A stretch of DNA of 64,000 bases, from positions 27,043,632 to 27,107,631 of the forward strand of contig CM044867.1 of the NCBI GenBank assembly GCA_024500155.1, read 5' to 3'. The stretch's first letter is position 1. Each line of letters opens with the position of its first letter. Shown one piece after another: positions 45,131-54,965 of this stretch. The DNA comes from Chenopodium formosanum (lineage: Eukaryota; Streptophyta; Magnoliopsida; Caryophyllales; Amaranthaceae). The notes beneath the pieces are model-generated. The model was not told the DNA's origin. It ran no database searches and worked only from the letters and a program-made list of their open reading frames with translations. A program made the translations under genes and the position numbers.

Positions 45131-45790
45131 GCAGTGGCCGCTCTGGGTAGCTAGGAGATAAGCTCCTCCCAGAGTATGAGAACGTCCAGACCAAAATAGG
45201 AGGACGTCCAGTCCCACTGCTGTGGCCGCTCTAGGTAGCTAGGAGATAAGCTCCTCCCAGAGTATGAGAGCGTCCAAACCAAAAAGCAAGGACGTTCATT
45301 TTAAATGCTGTAAACGCTCTGGGTAGTTAGAAGATAAGCTCCTCCCAGAGTATGAGGACGTCCAGTCCAAAGTATGTGGACGTCCCGATGAGCTAGGAGA
45401 TAAGCTCCTCCTAGAGTATGAGGACGTCCAGTCCAAAGTATGTGGACGTCCCGATGAGCTAGGAGATAAGCTCCTCCCAGAGTACGAAGACGTCCAGTCC
45501 AAAGTATGTGGACGTCCAAATGAACCAGGGGTTAAGCCTCTCTCAGAGTATGAGAACGTCCAGTACAAAGTATGGACGTCCAAATGAGCAAAAAGACAAG
45601 CTCACTCCAGACTACGAGGACGTCCAAAACAAAATATATGGACGTCCAGATAGCAAAAAGAGTTTTGAGTCCAAAGTATATGGACGTCCAGGGCAGATGG
45701 GAGGTAAACCCAACCCAGAGTACATGGGCGTCCAGATGGAAGATCAGAGGAGGCGGCCAGTAAGTGTACGAGCCACCCCCTCTGAGGGGC
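45131..45790 (+). repeat. Tandem repeat array with paired GGACGTCC sites
   Basis: Units of about 66 or 88 bp contain GAGATAAGCTCCTCCCAGAG and paired GGACGTCC palindromes. ACGTCC cores start at 45182/45204, 45270/45292, 45358/45380, 45424/45446, 45490/45512, 45556/45576 and 45620/45642, so pairs are 22 bp apart (once 20). GACGTC is the C-box, a known binding site for plant bZIP dimers. An amplified tandem repeat just before the 3' LTR is a Retand feature. Confidence 0.8.
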
Positions 45791-45840
45791 AAATGTTTAG
45801 GGTAAAAATACCCCAAGTACGTGGCCCATTCTCATAGTGA

Positions 45841-46031
45841 CACGTGGACCAATAAGAAGGCAACACGTGGCCCTATGAGAGGATGACACGTGTCCTCCTG
45901 ATAGGGTGACACGTGTCAGCTACCTTTAGTACACAATACAACATCAGAAAGAGAAAAAGGCCTTGATTACATCAGGCCCAAATCCCGAGAAAACCTTGAA
46001 TGCCGTAAAACGGCGCCCCCCATAACACGTG
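45841..46031 (+). promoter_or_regulatory. 23-bp phased G-box (CACGTG) array
   Basis: CACGTG starts at 45841, 45864, 45887 and 45910, exactly 23 bp apart, with a fifth site (ACACGTGG) at 46026. All lie upstream of the TATA box at 46109. G-boxes are established bZIP/bHLH dimer sites in plants. That they drive this LTR is inferred. Confidence 0.7.
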
Positions 46032-46108
46032 GCGACCCCTGATTGCGCAGCCAAGCACATCATGAAATTCTAGGGTATATATCCTAGAGGGGCACATGTT
46101 CCCACCCC

Positions 46109-46116
46109 TATAAATA
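46109..46116 (+). promoter_or_regulatory. TATA box of element D LTR
   Basis: CCCCTATAAATACCCC context, about 315 bp into the LTR. Confidence 0.7.
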
Positions 46117-46248
46117 CCCCAATCATTTATGATGGGAGGGGTGGATTGTGACATAACATAAAAAATAGAGCATTAAAGAGCTCCAACTTCTCTCTACTTT
46201 CTCCCTCTAGCTTTTCCGATTTCCGATCTCTAACTTGATCGTCGGAGG

Positions 46249-46276
46249 CGAATATTCCGATAAACGGAATATTCGT
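46249..46276 (+). other. Perfect 11-bp hairpin in the LTR R/U5 region
   Basis: CGAATATTCCG, loop ATAAA, CGGAATATTCG. An identical copy lies at about 21830-21857. Located downstream of the TATA box, it would be in the RNA and could help dimerisation, packaging or polyadenylation. Confidence 0.6.
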
Positions 46277-46309
46277 TGTTTTGCAGGTGTCCGAGTCTCA
46301 TTGTCAGGA

Positions 46310-46796
46310 TTGTTTGGTAATTTCTTGATTGTGGTGTTAAGGATTGATCACCCTTTTGCTTCACTTTTTAGGAAAATCACCAAATTTTAAATTTTAGCCT
46401 ACCTTCACCCTTTATGCCTTACGTTACAACCTTGGGGAAAGACCTTTCGACCTAGATAGTTGAGTCACTATTCGGGGGAGGGCATCATGGGTCATTGCCT
46501 AAGGAAAGGGGATGCATAGTCTAGATTGTCGAGTAGCCTAATAAAATTTCTTTTTCCGGTTCCTTTGAGGAATCATTGGGATGCTCACTAAGGGGAGATT
46601 TGAGACTAATGGGGAGAACGCGATAAGATTGTTTGGGATGAACGTGGATTGTGATGTCTAGTTCCTATGCCTAGCATACCCTATGTTTCAATCAACCTTA
46701 GATTTTATAATTTTTCATTTTCAATAAATTTTTCATCCTTGATCTTTCTTGCTTTGTTTTGCTCGAGGACGAGCAAAAGTTTAGCTTGGGGGAATT
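46310..46796 (+). other. Remaining 3' interior of family A element
   Basis: Noncoding sequence that ends GAGGACGAGCAAAAGTTTAG followed by the polypurine tract CTTGGGGGAATT (about 46785-46796) directly before the 3' LTR. This arrangement is typical of Athila-type elements. Confidence 0.7.
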
Positions 46797-48442
46797 TGAT
46801 GAGTGACATTTATGGCACTCATTTGATCTCTTTTTGGATGAATTTCATTTCATTTTATAGCTCTTTTCTTTAGTTTTCTTTAGTTTTACTCTTGATTTCT
46901 TCATTTTGTGCTTTTCATAGTTAGTTTCTCTATTTTGTGCATTTTCTAGTTTATTTGTTGTTTTTCTCTATTATTTGCTTTTTCTCTTTTATTTGTAGGT
47001 TATGATCGATTGTCCAAGGATTCCCGAGCTTCCTTTCAATGGTTATCATCGTTTTTGATGCCTTATGCTAGTGCAAAGAGCTCCAAGTCAAGAGGGACCC
47101 GAAAAACAAGCTTCAAGACCTTGTGTATGCACCTTTCATGACTTGTGTTCACCAAAAATACCAAGAAAAGTTGCTGTCTACTTCGTTCCCCATCACCATC
47201 ACCAATGGTGTGTGCACCAGATGAGCTAGGACGAAGAAGGAAGGAAGTTCACCCAAGCAGGTGCGGGCGCACACGAGGGATGTGCGGCCGCACAGGTGGC
47301 GCGTGCGGCCGCACATCAGGCGCGTGCGGACGCACCTAGCTGGGTACGTTTTGTGCGCGCCTTTCTCTCTTCTACGTGCGACCGCACCGGCGTGGGTCTA
47401 TTTTTGGGCGTCATAACCGACCTCTGCTTTGTATATATAGTTATTTCCTTCTATTTTTGGCTAAGTTTTTTATTCAACAATTAGATCTTAGTTTTGGGTT
47501 AGAATTTTAGAGAGAGAAAATCAAGATTGAAGAAAGAGAAACTCATGATTTTTGGTTGATTGTTCAAGAATTCTCCATTGTAATTGATCTTTTGATCAAG
47601 TTTGTAAGGATCTTTCATCTTTGATTTCAATATAAGTTTGTTTTTAGTTGATTTCATTTGTTTTTCATATTATTGTTGATTGTTTGATATTTGATTGAAG
47701 TTTGATTGATTTTGGATTTGATCTCTTGATTTCTAATATGTTGATGATGAAATTGATGATTAGTGTAGTTTTGATCTTAATTTCTATGGCTAGTGAGTAG
47801 TTTACTAGCTAGGGTAATGGTGAAGCATGTATGAGTGATGGATTAGAGTAATTTGGGGATAATTAATGGAGTTGATGATGTGATTAAACTTGGTTGATGA
47901 TTCATGTGCATGTGTGTAATTGATTGAAGCTTGGCCATCTTTAATTGTTGCACTAGATTGCATTGTAAGCTCGCTTTGATACGGACCATTGATTAGTGAC
48001 TTGCAATTTCTCGATTGAGGTATCTTGTGACGTTTCCTAGTTAGTGTTTAGCGTAGTTGGCGCTAGTTAGACCTCTAGGAGAATAACTTGGTATGCTCTT
48101 TTGGATGCATGTTTGATCTTCCCTCACATCACTTGACTTAGTTGGTTTGACTTCCCCAATTACCCTTCTCTATTGCAATTACATGTGGATCCATTCCCCT
48201 AGTGTCTTTACATTTGATTTTATACAAGTTCATTGCATTGATTAGCTTTAGTCTTAATTCTTACCATAAACCCCGCACTTGACTTCGGAGTAGCTTAACA
48301 TTAGACAATAGACATTCAATTTCCATTCCTTTGGGTTCGACCTCGACTTACTACTATACTCCTATAGGGGTTTGTTGAGTTATAAATATTGTTTGATTGG
48401 GTGGGGAGGTAGCCCAACGACCTACCGTTTCTTCTCCCATCA
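46797..48442 (+). repeat. 3' LTR of family A, complete
   Basis: 1,646 bp from TGATGAGTGAC to CCCATCA, followed by the TSD AATAC. Palindromes TGCGGSCGCA (the last reads TGCGGACGCA) start at 47262, 47283, 47304 and 47325 (21-bp steps), before a TATA box near 47435. Confidence 0.92.
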
Positions 48443-48447
48443 AATAC

Positions 48448-48825
48448 AAAACTCTTTATTTATAATTGGTTTTTTTTTTCAGTATAAAGATAGCCATAAA
48501 AAAATAGAATTATAATTGATTTGATCCGTAATCTTAAATACAATACTACTTTCTAAGTCTATAATCAACTAAACTAATTGATATCCACCACTTAACTCCA
48601 AAGAGTCCAAACTAATGAAAACTCAAAGTGTAACTTTTGTGGGGAAAATATGCTCTATGATGAATAAAACTTGTTCATCGCGGAGATTAATTTATCGAGG
48701 CGACCTTGTCCAAACTATACTTGCTTCCTTGACCACTCTCCTTGTTTTTGAAAAAATACTTCGTAAGATAGCATCATTCAACAAACTAGATAATTTCCGA
48801 GCCATGCTCGGTTTTTAATATTAAA
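48448..48825. other. Flank of the nest, no gene recognised
   Basis: AT-rich sequence between the outer element TSD and a Helitron end. Short open frames here show no family signature. Confidence 0.45.
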
Positions 48826-49251
48826 CTAGTGTGTGGCCCGGGCGATGCCCCGGATTGCTAGTTTGTACTTGTTGGTTTCGAGTTTAAGTCGTGCTATTAA
48901 CATTTTTAAGTTGTCATATTCAATCATTACATAATGGAAATAAATAGTATAATAAACACCAATTAACTTATCTAAGTTAACTACGAAGTATAAATTTGTT
49001 GGATAAAAAACACAATTAATAATTGGCTAAGATGGTAAGACTTGTAACTTAAAACTTGTTGGTCTTGAGTTTAAGTCTTGTTATAAACATTCTTAGATGC
49101 AAACCTAATACATGTTGTGAAGGTGACATGTCATGTTTATAGTAACATGTGACACATACTGGTGAAATGTCGAACTTAAAAAAGGTGACACGTGGAACAT
49201 ATTCTATTTTAAGAACGTTTTTTAATATAGAAGTATAGATATAGATATAGA
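48826..49251 (-). mobile_element. Non-autonomous Helitron
   Basis: On the minus strand it starts TCTATATCTATATCTATAC (5' end at 49251) and ends in a hairpin CCGGGGCATCGCCCGG followed by CACACACTAG (3' end at 48826), with T next. Both ends are classic Helitron termini. At 426 bp it has no room for a Rep/helicase. Confidence 0.75.
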
Positions 49252-49290
49252 CTAGGACATGCATGTGCCCGTGCGATGCATGGTTAATAA
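49252..49290 (-). mobile_element. 3' end of a second Helitron
   Basis: The minus strand reads CATGCATCGCACGGGCACAT followed by GCATGTCCTAG, a hairpin plus CTAG terminus. It directly abuts the 5' end of the Helitron at 48826-49251. Its own 5' end to the right was not identified. Confidence 0.5.
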
Positions 49291-49319
49291 ATCAAATTAT
49301 TAAACATATGGGGAAAAAA

Positions 49320-51348
49320 GGGGAAATTCTCTTTGGTGAACTCCAACTTTCTAATTTTCTAAGTGGTAAACATTTTTTAATTTTTATTATTAATGGTAAA
49401 CCTAAATTTTTTATATTAAGTCAAATATAACATTGATGATTAAATTTAACTATATATTTAACCATAGTTAGTTAGTTTTTTTTTTTGGAAAATTGACAGG
49501 AATAATCCTAACTTTGCTTGATTTGCCCAAAATAATCCCAACTTTCGATTATTTTTTAATAATCCAAACTTTAATATGAATTTGCTTCCAATAGTCCCAG
49601 TTAACCAATAACCTGTTGCATAGGTAAATTTTTTTTATAAAAAAGTTAAATGTACACGTGTCATCACGTGAATGGACAAAAAACACCAATCCTATGTACC
49701 ACCGCGCCCTCAGGCCAGCCTGACCCCAACCACCGACCGTCGACACCTAACTGGACCACATCCCCAATCCCGCTGGCGATCGCCGGCTCATTTCCCCCTC
49801 CCTCGCCGGCGAAGCTCACCCCGCCCCTATCCCCCTTTTTCGTCTGGTTTTCAGGTTGTTTTTGCATTTTCTAGGTTAGGGTTTATGGTTTTTGGGGACG
49901 GCGAATAGGGGAAGAGTCGTTTCGAGGAGGGAGGGGCATTTTTGCGAGGGATCGGGAAAGAGGAGGATGGTGGCGCGTTACGATGGGGGAATTTTGGGAA
50001 GGAGAAACAGCGGGCTGCTAAGGCTATTCGTGGGAAAGCGGAATTTTGGGGGACAGCGAGTGAGGGAGGAAATGAGTTGACGAGGAGGGAGGAAATGCGG
50101 CGGCGGGATTCGCCAGCTGGGGAGTGGGCCAGCTAGCGCCGGTAGTCGAGGTAGGGGTCAGGCGTTGGGCAGCAGTGGCTGCCTGGTGGAGGTTTTTTAA
50201 AAGTTTTTTATTTTATTTTTTTTTTGCTTTTTAGTTAATTTTTTAATTTAATTGTAATTTTTTTTCATGTTTTTTTTTACTAATCACATCCTGACACGTG
50301 TCAAGTGACTTGTTATAACAAGTCTTATAACCGGTTGGGACCATTAGAAGCAGATTCATATTAAAGTTCGGATTATTAAAAAATAATCGAAAGTTGGGAT
50401 TTTTTGAGCGAATCGAGCAAAGTTGGGATTATTCCTATCAATTTTTCCTTTTTTTTTTTTACATTTGTTTTAAAAATATTTTTTATAAAACAAAAAACAG
50501 AAGAAAAAAACCAAACCCTTCACCTAGCCACCATCAACACTGTCGGTGGCCAACCCCTAGCCGCAACGCCTGCCCCCCCCCCCACCTCCGGCCGGCGATG
50601 CCTGGCCTCCCTTACCTAAGGTCGCGATGCCCCCACCGTCGCTTGCCCCCGCACCTTCTCTCTTTCCCATTTCCCCCACCGCCGCATGCCCCACACCAAT
50701 TGCACCCCAAACCACCACGAAAACCAGCGTCGTCCCTGACGAACCCCCCTCTTCTATGAGCCGACCACGAAAACCCTAAAACTACCCAAAACCACCAGAA
50801 AATTGAAACCCATTCGGGCTTGGGTTTTTATTGGTGTTTTGGGGTGGTTTAGGGGATTATGAATTAGGGAAGAGGGTCGACGAGGAGGTTCGCTGGTTTT
50901 TGGGGTGGTTTGGGGTGGGGTCGTGGTCGGTAGTAGGGCGGTGACGATTGAGAGAAAAAGAAAGAGAGGAGGAGGTAGAGGATCGAGATTGAGGGAAAGA
51001 GAGGAGCTGAGGTGGAGGTAGGTGATCGACGGCCGGCGCACAGGCGAAGGTGGAGCCGGGCGCCGGCGTTGGTGGGGGAGAAGTGGATGTGGCCGCTGGA
51101 AGAAAGGACTGTTGTGCTAGTGGCTAAGTTGGGTGGGGAAGGGTTTGGTTTTTTTTTTTTTTGAAAAATATTTTGATAATAATTTAATTATTAAAATATA
51201 AAAAAAAAACTAACTATAGTTAAGGATTTTTATTAAATAACACTTATCAATGGTAATCAAAATTTTGGTTTACCATTGATAATAAAGTTTAAAAATGTTT
51301 ACCACTCAGAAAACTAGAAAGTTGGAGTTCACTAGGGAGAATTTCCCC
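49320..51348. mobile_element. MULE-like element with long inverted ends (outer)
   Basis: The first 90 or so bases, GGGGAAATTCTCTTTGGTGA onward, are the inverted complement of the last ones ending TCTCCCTAG...GGGGAAATTCTC (read on the minus strand). Long inverted repeats continue inward to ACCAAACCCTTCACC. The middle (50540-51130) is GC-rich and gene-like in composition but has no recognisable protein. A second MULE-like element (49487-50448) sits in the left arm. The target duplication is unclear. Confidence 0.65.
49487..50448. mobile_element. MULE-like element (inner)
   Basis: 962 bp with long terminal inverted repeats: GGAAAATTGACAGGAATAAT at the left, and GGAAAAATTGATAGGAATAA on the minus strand at the right, extending over 100 bp. 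T-runs flank both sides so the target duplication cannot be read. The interior (49700-50190) is GC-rich. No transposase is present. Confidence 0.75.
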
Positions 51349-51697
51349 AAAAAAAATAAAAATAAAATAAAATAAAAAGACAATTCAATTCCATTAACAA
51401 TAAAGGGTTCATTCACACTAACAAATTAATTATTAAAATTTTATTTATTTAGTCGTAATAATAAGTGATACAAAAATTAAAGTATTACTCCCTACGTTTT
51501 TAAATACTTGCTCCACTTTCCATTTCCGGCGGTTTTAAAATACTTGCTCCATTTCCTTTTTTGGAAAACTTTTACAATATCTAATTCATTTCTCACACCA
51601 AGTGGACCCAACATAAGACTCTATCTCCTCCAATTCTTCCACTACTTTTGTTTTTTTTTTTACAATTTTTTATTCTCTCAACTACCCCACTATCTCC
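49890..51697 (+). repeat. Direct duplication, copy 1 (1.8 kb)
   Basis: Nearly identical to 54966-56781 (only scattered differences seen). It starts inside the inner MULE and ends inside a Stowaway MITE where a CACTA element begins. The duplicated copies flank 51698-54965. Confidence 0.85.
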
Positions 51698-51698
51698 A
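51488..51698. mobile_element. Stowaway MITE, truncated by CACTA element
   Basis: CTCCCTACGTTTTTAAATAC start after TA. The full copy is at 56570-56858. Here the right part is replaced by the CACTA end at 51699. Confidence 0.75.
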
Positions 51699-54600
51699 CA
51701 CTAGTAGAAAAAACAAATTGGCAAGCGGTTCAAACCCCCCAATGGCAAGCGGTTTTGAACCGCTCCCTAATGGGGGGCTTGCCAATGGCCATTCAAATGG
51801 CAAGCGGTTCAGAACCGCTTGCCTTTTGATGAGAATGGCAAGCGGTTTTGGCGCCAACCCGCTTGCCATTCTCTTCAAATGGGAAGCGGTTCTGAACCTA
51901 AACCGCTTGCCATTCCTTTTTTTTTCCAAAATTATTATTAATTTGTAATAATATAATTAGTGACCTGTTTTAATATAAATAGTCATGTCTTAATTATAAT
52001 AGGGACCTGTCACAATAATATTAATATTATTAATAATATTATTATTATTATTAATATTAATATTAATATTATTAATAATAATACAATAATAACATGAAAT
52101 AAAAATTACATATATATCATATCAAAAGTAACATCATTGTAATATTGAATTAACAATAATATGTATGTACACCAAAATGTGTAAAGATATATAACACCAT
52201 CAATAGCTACGTACTAATCATAATTAATGTTAATATAAAAAAAAACATATATATACTAACTAAAATAATGTTCATCATACTAATAACTAAACTCAAGCTC
52301 ACTAATTAATTTGGTGTGTGTGCACCCACTCCGACAATACTAATAGATGCCATCAAATGTCACGAAATAAGCCCACATGTCGCGAATTTCATCGATTTCT
52401 TTGCTTGTTAACGGGCCTTCCCTTTGAATCGCGCAAACCTTTAGGAAAAAAAAAAACAAACATTATATATATAACACTTGACTATTATAAAAAAAATTCA
52501 AATAATTAGCTAGCTAGGACTAATTGATGCCATTTAAAAATCACATCAAAAGAGCATTATGCCATTTACAAATCACATCAAAAGAGCATTACGCATTTTA
52601 CCCATTGATGCCCCACATAAGTCCTACATGACTTGTACTTTTCCCATTTTCTACATTTCATATCATATGCACTAATTCTCTATAAAAACAAGTCAATATT
52701 ACCTAGTCTTAGGTGTCTAAGGCTTGAAATCACATCAAAAGAACATTTTACTAAGTTTTAGGACGCATTTTATACAAGATGCCCCAAATAAGGCCTATAT
52801 GACTTCTACTTTGCCCATTTTTTACATTTTTTATCAAATGCACTAATTCTTTATCATAACATGTCAATATTACCTAGTACTTAGTTTCTAAGACTTGAAA
52901 TCACATCAAAAAAACATTTTACTAAGTTTTAGGGTCTATTTTATCCAAGGATGCCCCAAATAAGGCCTATTAAACTTCTACTTTGCCCATTTTCTACTAT
53001 TCTAGTCAAATTCACTAATTCTTTCTCATAACATGTCAATATTACCTAGTCTTAGGTGTCTAAGGCTTGAAATCACATGAAAAGAACATTTTACTAAGTT
53101 TTAGGACGCATTTTATACAAGATGCCCCAAATAAGGCCTATATGACTTCTACTTTGCCCATTTTCTACATTTTTTATCAAATGCACTAATTCTTTATCAT
53201 AACATGTCAATATTACCTAGTACTTGATGTCTAAGACTTGAAATCACATCAAAAAAATATTTTACTAAGTTTTAGGGCCTATTTTATCCAAGGATGCCCC
53301 AAATAAGGCCTATTGGACTTCTACTTTGCCCATTTTCTACTATTCTAGTCAAATGCACTAATTCTTTCTCATAACATGTCAATATTACCTAGTCTTAGGT
53401 GTCCCATGTTTGAAATCACATCAAAAGAACATTTTACTAAGTTTTAGGACGCATTTTATACAAGATGCCCCAAAAAAGGCCTATATGACTTGTACTTTTC
53501 CCATTTTCTACATTTCATATCATATGCACTAATTCTCTATCAAAACAAGTCAATATTACCTATTCTTAGGTGTCTAAGGCTTGAAATCAAATCAAAAGAA
53601 CATTTTACTAAGTTTTAGGACGCATTTTATACAAGATGCCTCAAATAAGGCCTATATGACTTCCACTTTGCCCATTTTCTACATTTTTTTATCAAATGCA
53701 CTAATTGTTTATCATAACATGTCAATATTACCTAGTACTTGGTGTCTAAGACTTGAAATCACATCAAAAAAAAACATTTTACTAAGTTTTAGGGTCTATT
53801 TTATCTAAGGATGCCCCAAATAAGGCCTATTGGACTTTTACTTTGCCCATTTTCTACTATTCTAGTCAAATGCACTAATTCTTTCTCATAACATATCAAC
53901 ATTACCTAGTCTTAGGTGTCTAAGGCTTGAAACCACATCAAAAGAACATTTTACTAAGTTTTAGGACGCATTTTATACAAGATGCCCCAAATAAGGCCTA
54001 TATGACTTCTACTTTGCCCATTTTCTACATTATTTATCAAATGCACTAATTCTTTATCATAACATGTCAATATTACCTAGTTTTTGGTGTCTAAGACTTG
54101 AAATCACATCAAAAGAACATTTTACTAAGTTTTAGGACACATTTTATACATGGATGGCCCAAATAAGGCCTATATGACTTCCACTTTGCCCATTTTCTAC
54201 ATTTTGTATCAAATGCACTAATTCTTTATCATAACATGTCAATATTATCTAGTACTTGGTGTATAAGACTTGAAATCACATCAAAAGAACATTTTATTAA
54301 GTTTTAGGACGCATTTTATCCATGATGCCCCAAATAAGGCCTTTATGACTTCTACTTTGCCTATTTTCTACATTTCTTATCAAATGAATTAATTCTTTCT
54401 CATAACATGTCAATATTACCTAGTCTTAGGTGTTTAAGGCTTGGAATCACATCAAAATGCATTTTACTAAGTTTTAGGACAAATTTTATCCAAAATGGCC
54501 CAAATAAGGCCTAGTTGACTACTACTTTGCCCAATTTCTACATTTCTTATCAAATGGACTATTTCTTTCTCATAGCATGTCACTATTACCTATTCTTAGG

Positions 54601-54965
54601 TGTTTAAGGCTTGGAATCACATCAAAATGCATTTTACTAAGTTTTAGGATGGATTTTATCCAAAATGGCCCAAATAAGGCCTAGTTGACTACTACTTTGC
54701 CCAATTTCTACATTTCTTATCAAATGGACTATTTCTTTCTCATAACATGTCACTATTACCTAGTCTTAGGTGTATAAGGTTCGAAATCACATCAAAATAA
54801 CAATTTACTAAGTTTTAGGACGCAATTTACCCAAAATGGCCCAAATATGACATGTATGACTTCATTACCAAATTCCCTATCAATTACGCAACAAGTTCAA
54901 AAAATTTTACCACAATGGCCAAATTCACTTTCAATTACGCACCAAGTTCATAAAATACTTTCAAA
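51699..54965 (+). mobile_element. Truncated CACTA (EnSpm) element with internal satellite
   Basis: Starts CACTAGTAGAAAAAACAAAT, a typical CACTA terminus, preceded by CCA. The subterminal zone to about 51915 has at least seven GGCAAGCGGTT motifs in both orientations, as expected for transposase binding. An AT-rich tract (52010-52090) and a tandem array (about 52540-54850) follow. No transposase coding and no matching right end (TTTCTACTAGTG) are found before copy 2 of the duplication starts at 54966, so the element is truncated. Confidence 0.75.
52540..54850. repeat. Approximately 172-bp tandem array, about 13 units
   Basis: Each unit contains AAATAAGGCCTATATGACTT, GCCCATTTTCTACATTT, CATGTCAATATTACCTAGTC and AAATCACATCAAAAGAACAT. 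Unit length is about 170-175 bp. Units are more alike in the centre and more diverged at the right edge. It looks like a satellite-like array inside the CACTA element. Confidence 0.88.

Larger units (their letters stand above)
21804..46309 (+). mobile_element. Tat/Retand-like LTR retrotransposon (element D), interrupted
   Basis: Excluding the nested Athila-like element, about 12.2 kb remain. The order is 5' LTR remnant (21804-21934), primer-binding site, gag, protease, reverse transcriptase, RNase H, a second RNase H, integrase (to 40012), a long inverted repeat, an antisense spliced gene (44591-41026), a tandem repeat (45131-45790) and the 3' LTR (45794-46309). The dual RNase H and the antisense gene are hallmarks of the Tat lineage. 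Both LTRs are truncated on the outer side, they overlap by the same 87 bp, and no target duplication is present. Many stops and frameshifts show the copy is dead. Confidence 0.88.
45794..46309 (+). repeat. 3' LTR of element D, truncated at its 3' end
   Basis: Begins TGTTTAGGGTAAAAATACCC directly after a purine stretch (CTGAGGGGCAAA). It contains a CACGTG array, a TATA box, a hairpin-forming repeat and the 87 bp shared with 21804-21890. It stops at GTCAGGA, 44 bp short of the LTR end seen in the 5' remnant, and joins family A interior sequence. Confidence 0.8.
20583..48442 (+). mobile_element. Family A gypsy element, outer layer of the nest
   Basis: The outer ends are exact: TGATGAGTGAC at 20583 and CCCATCA at 48442, flanked by the duplication AATAC (20578-20582 and 48443-48447). 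The 3' LTR is complete (46797-48442, 1,646 bp). The 5' LTR survives only to 21803. Of the interior only 46310-46796 remains, ending in a polypurine tract AGCTTGGGGGAATT. That 3' region resembles Athila-type elements. Everything between 21804 and 46309 belongs to a Retand-like element with a further nested Athila-like element. By eye I count about 18 differences in 1.22 kb between the LTR parts (roughly 1.5%), so the outer insertion is fairly young. Confidence 0.88.

Noticed and set aside
45131..45790. CRISPR-like spaced repeats
   Set aside because: The regular palindromic repeats with spacers belong to a plant retrotransposon 3' region. There are no cas genes, and unit lengths and spacers are not CRISPR-like.
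50394..51041. Pro-rich frames of about 95-120 codons in GC-rich DNA, repeated at 55470-56119
   Set aside because: They lie in MULE interiors, lack domains, and differ by frame between the two copies because of homopolymer changes.
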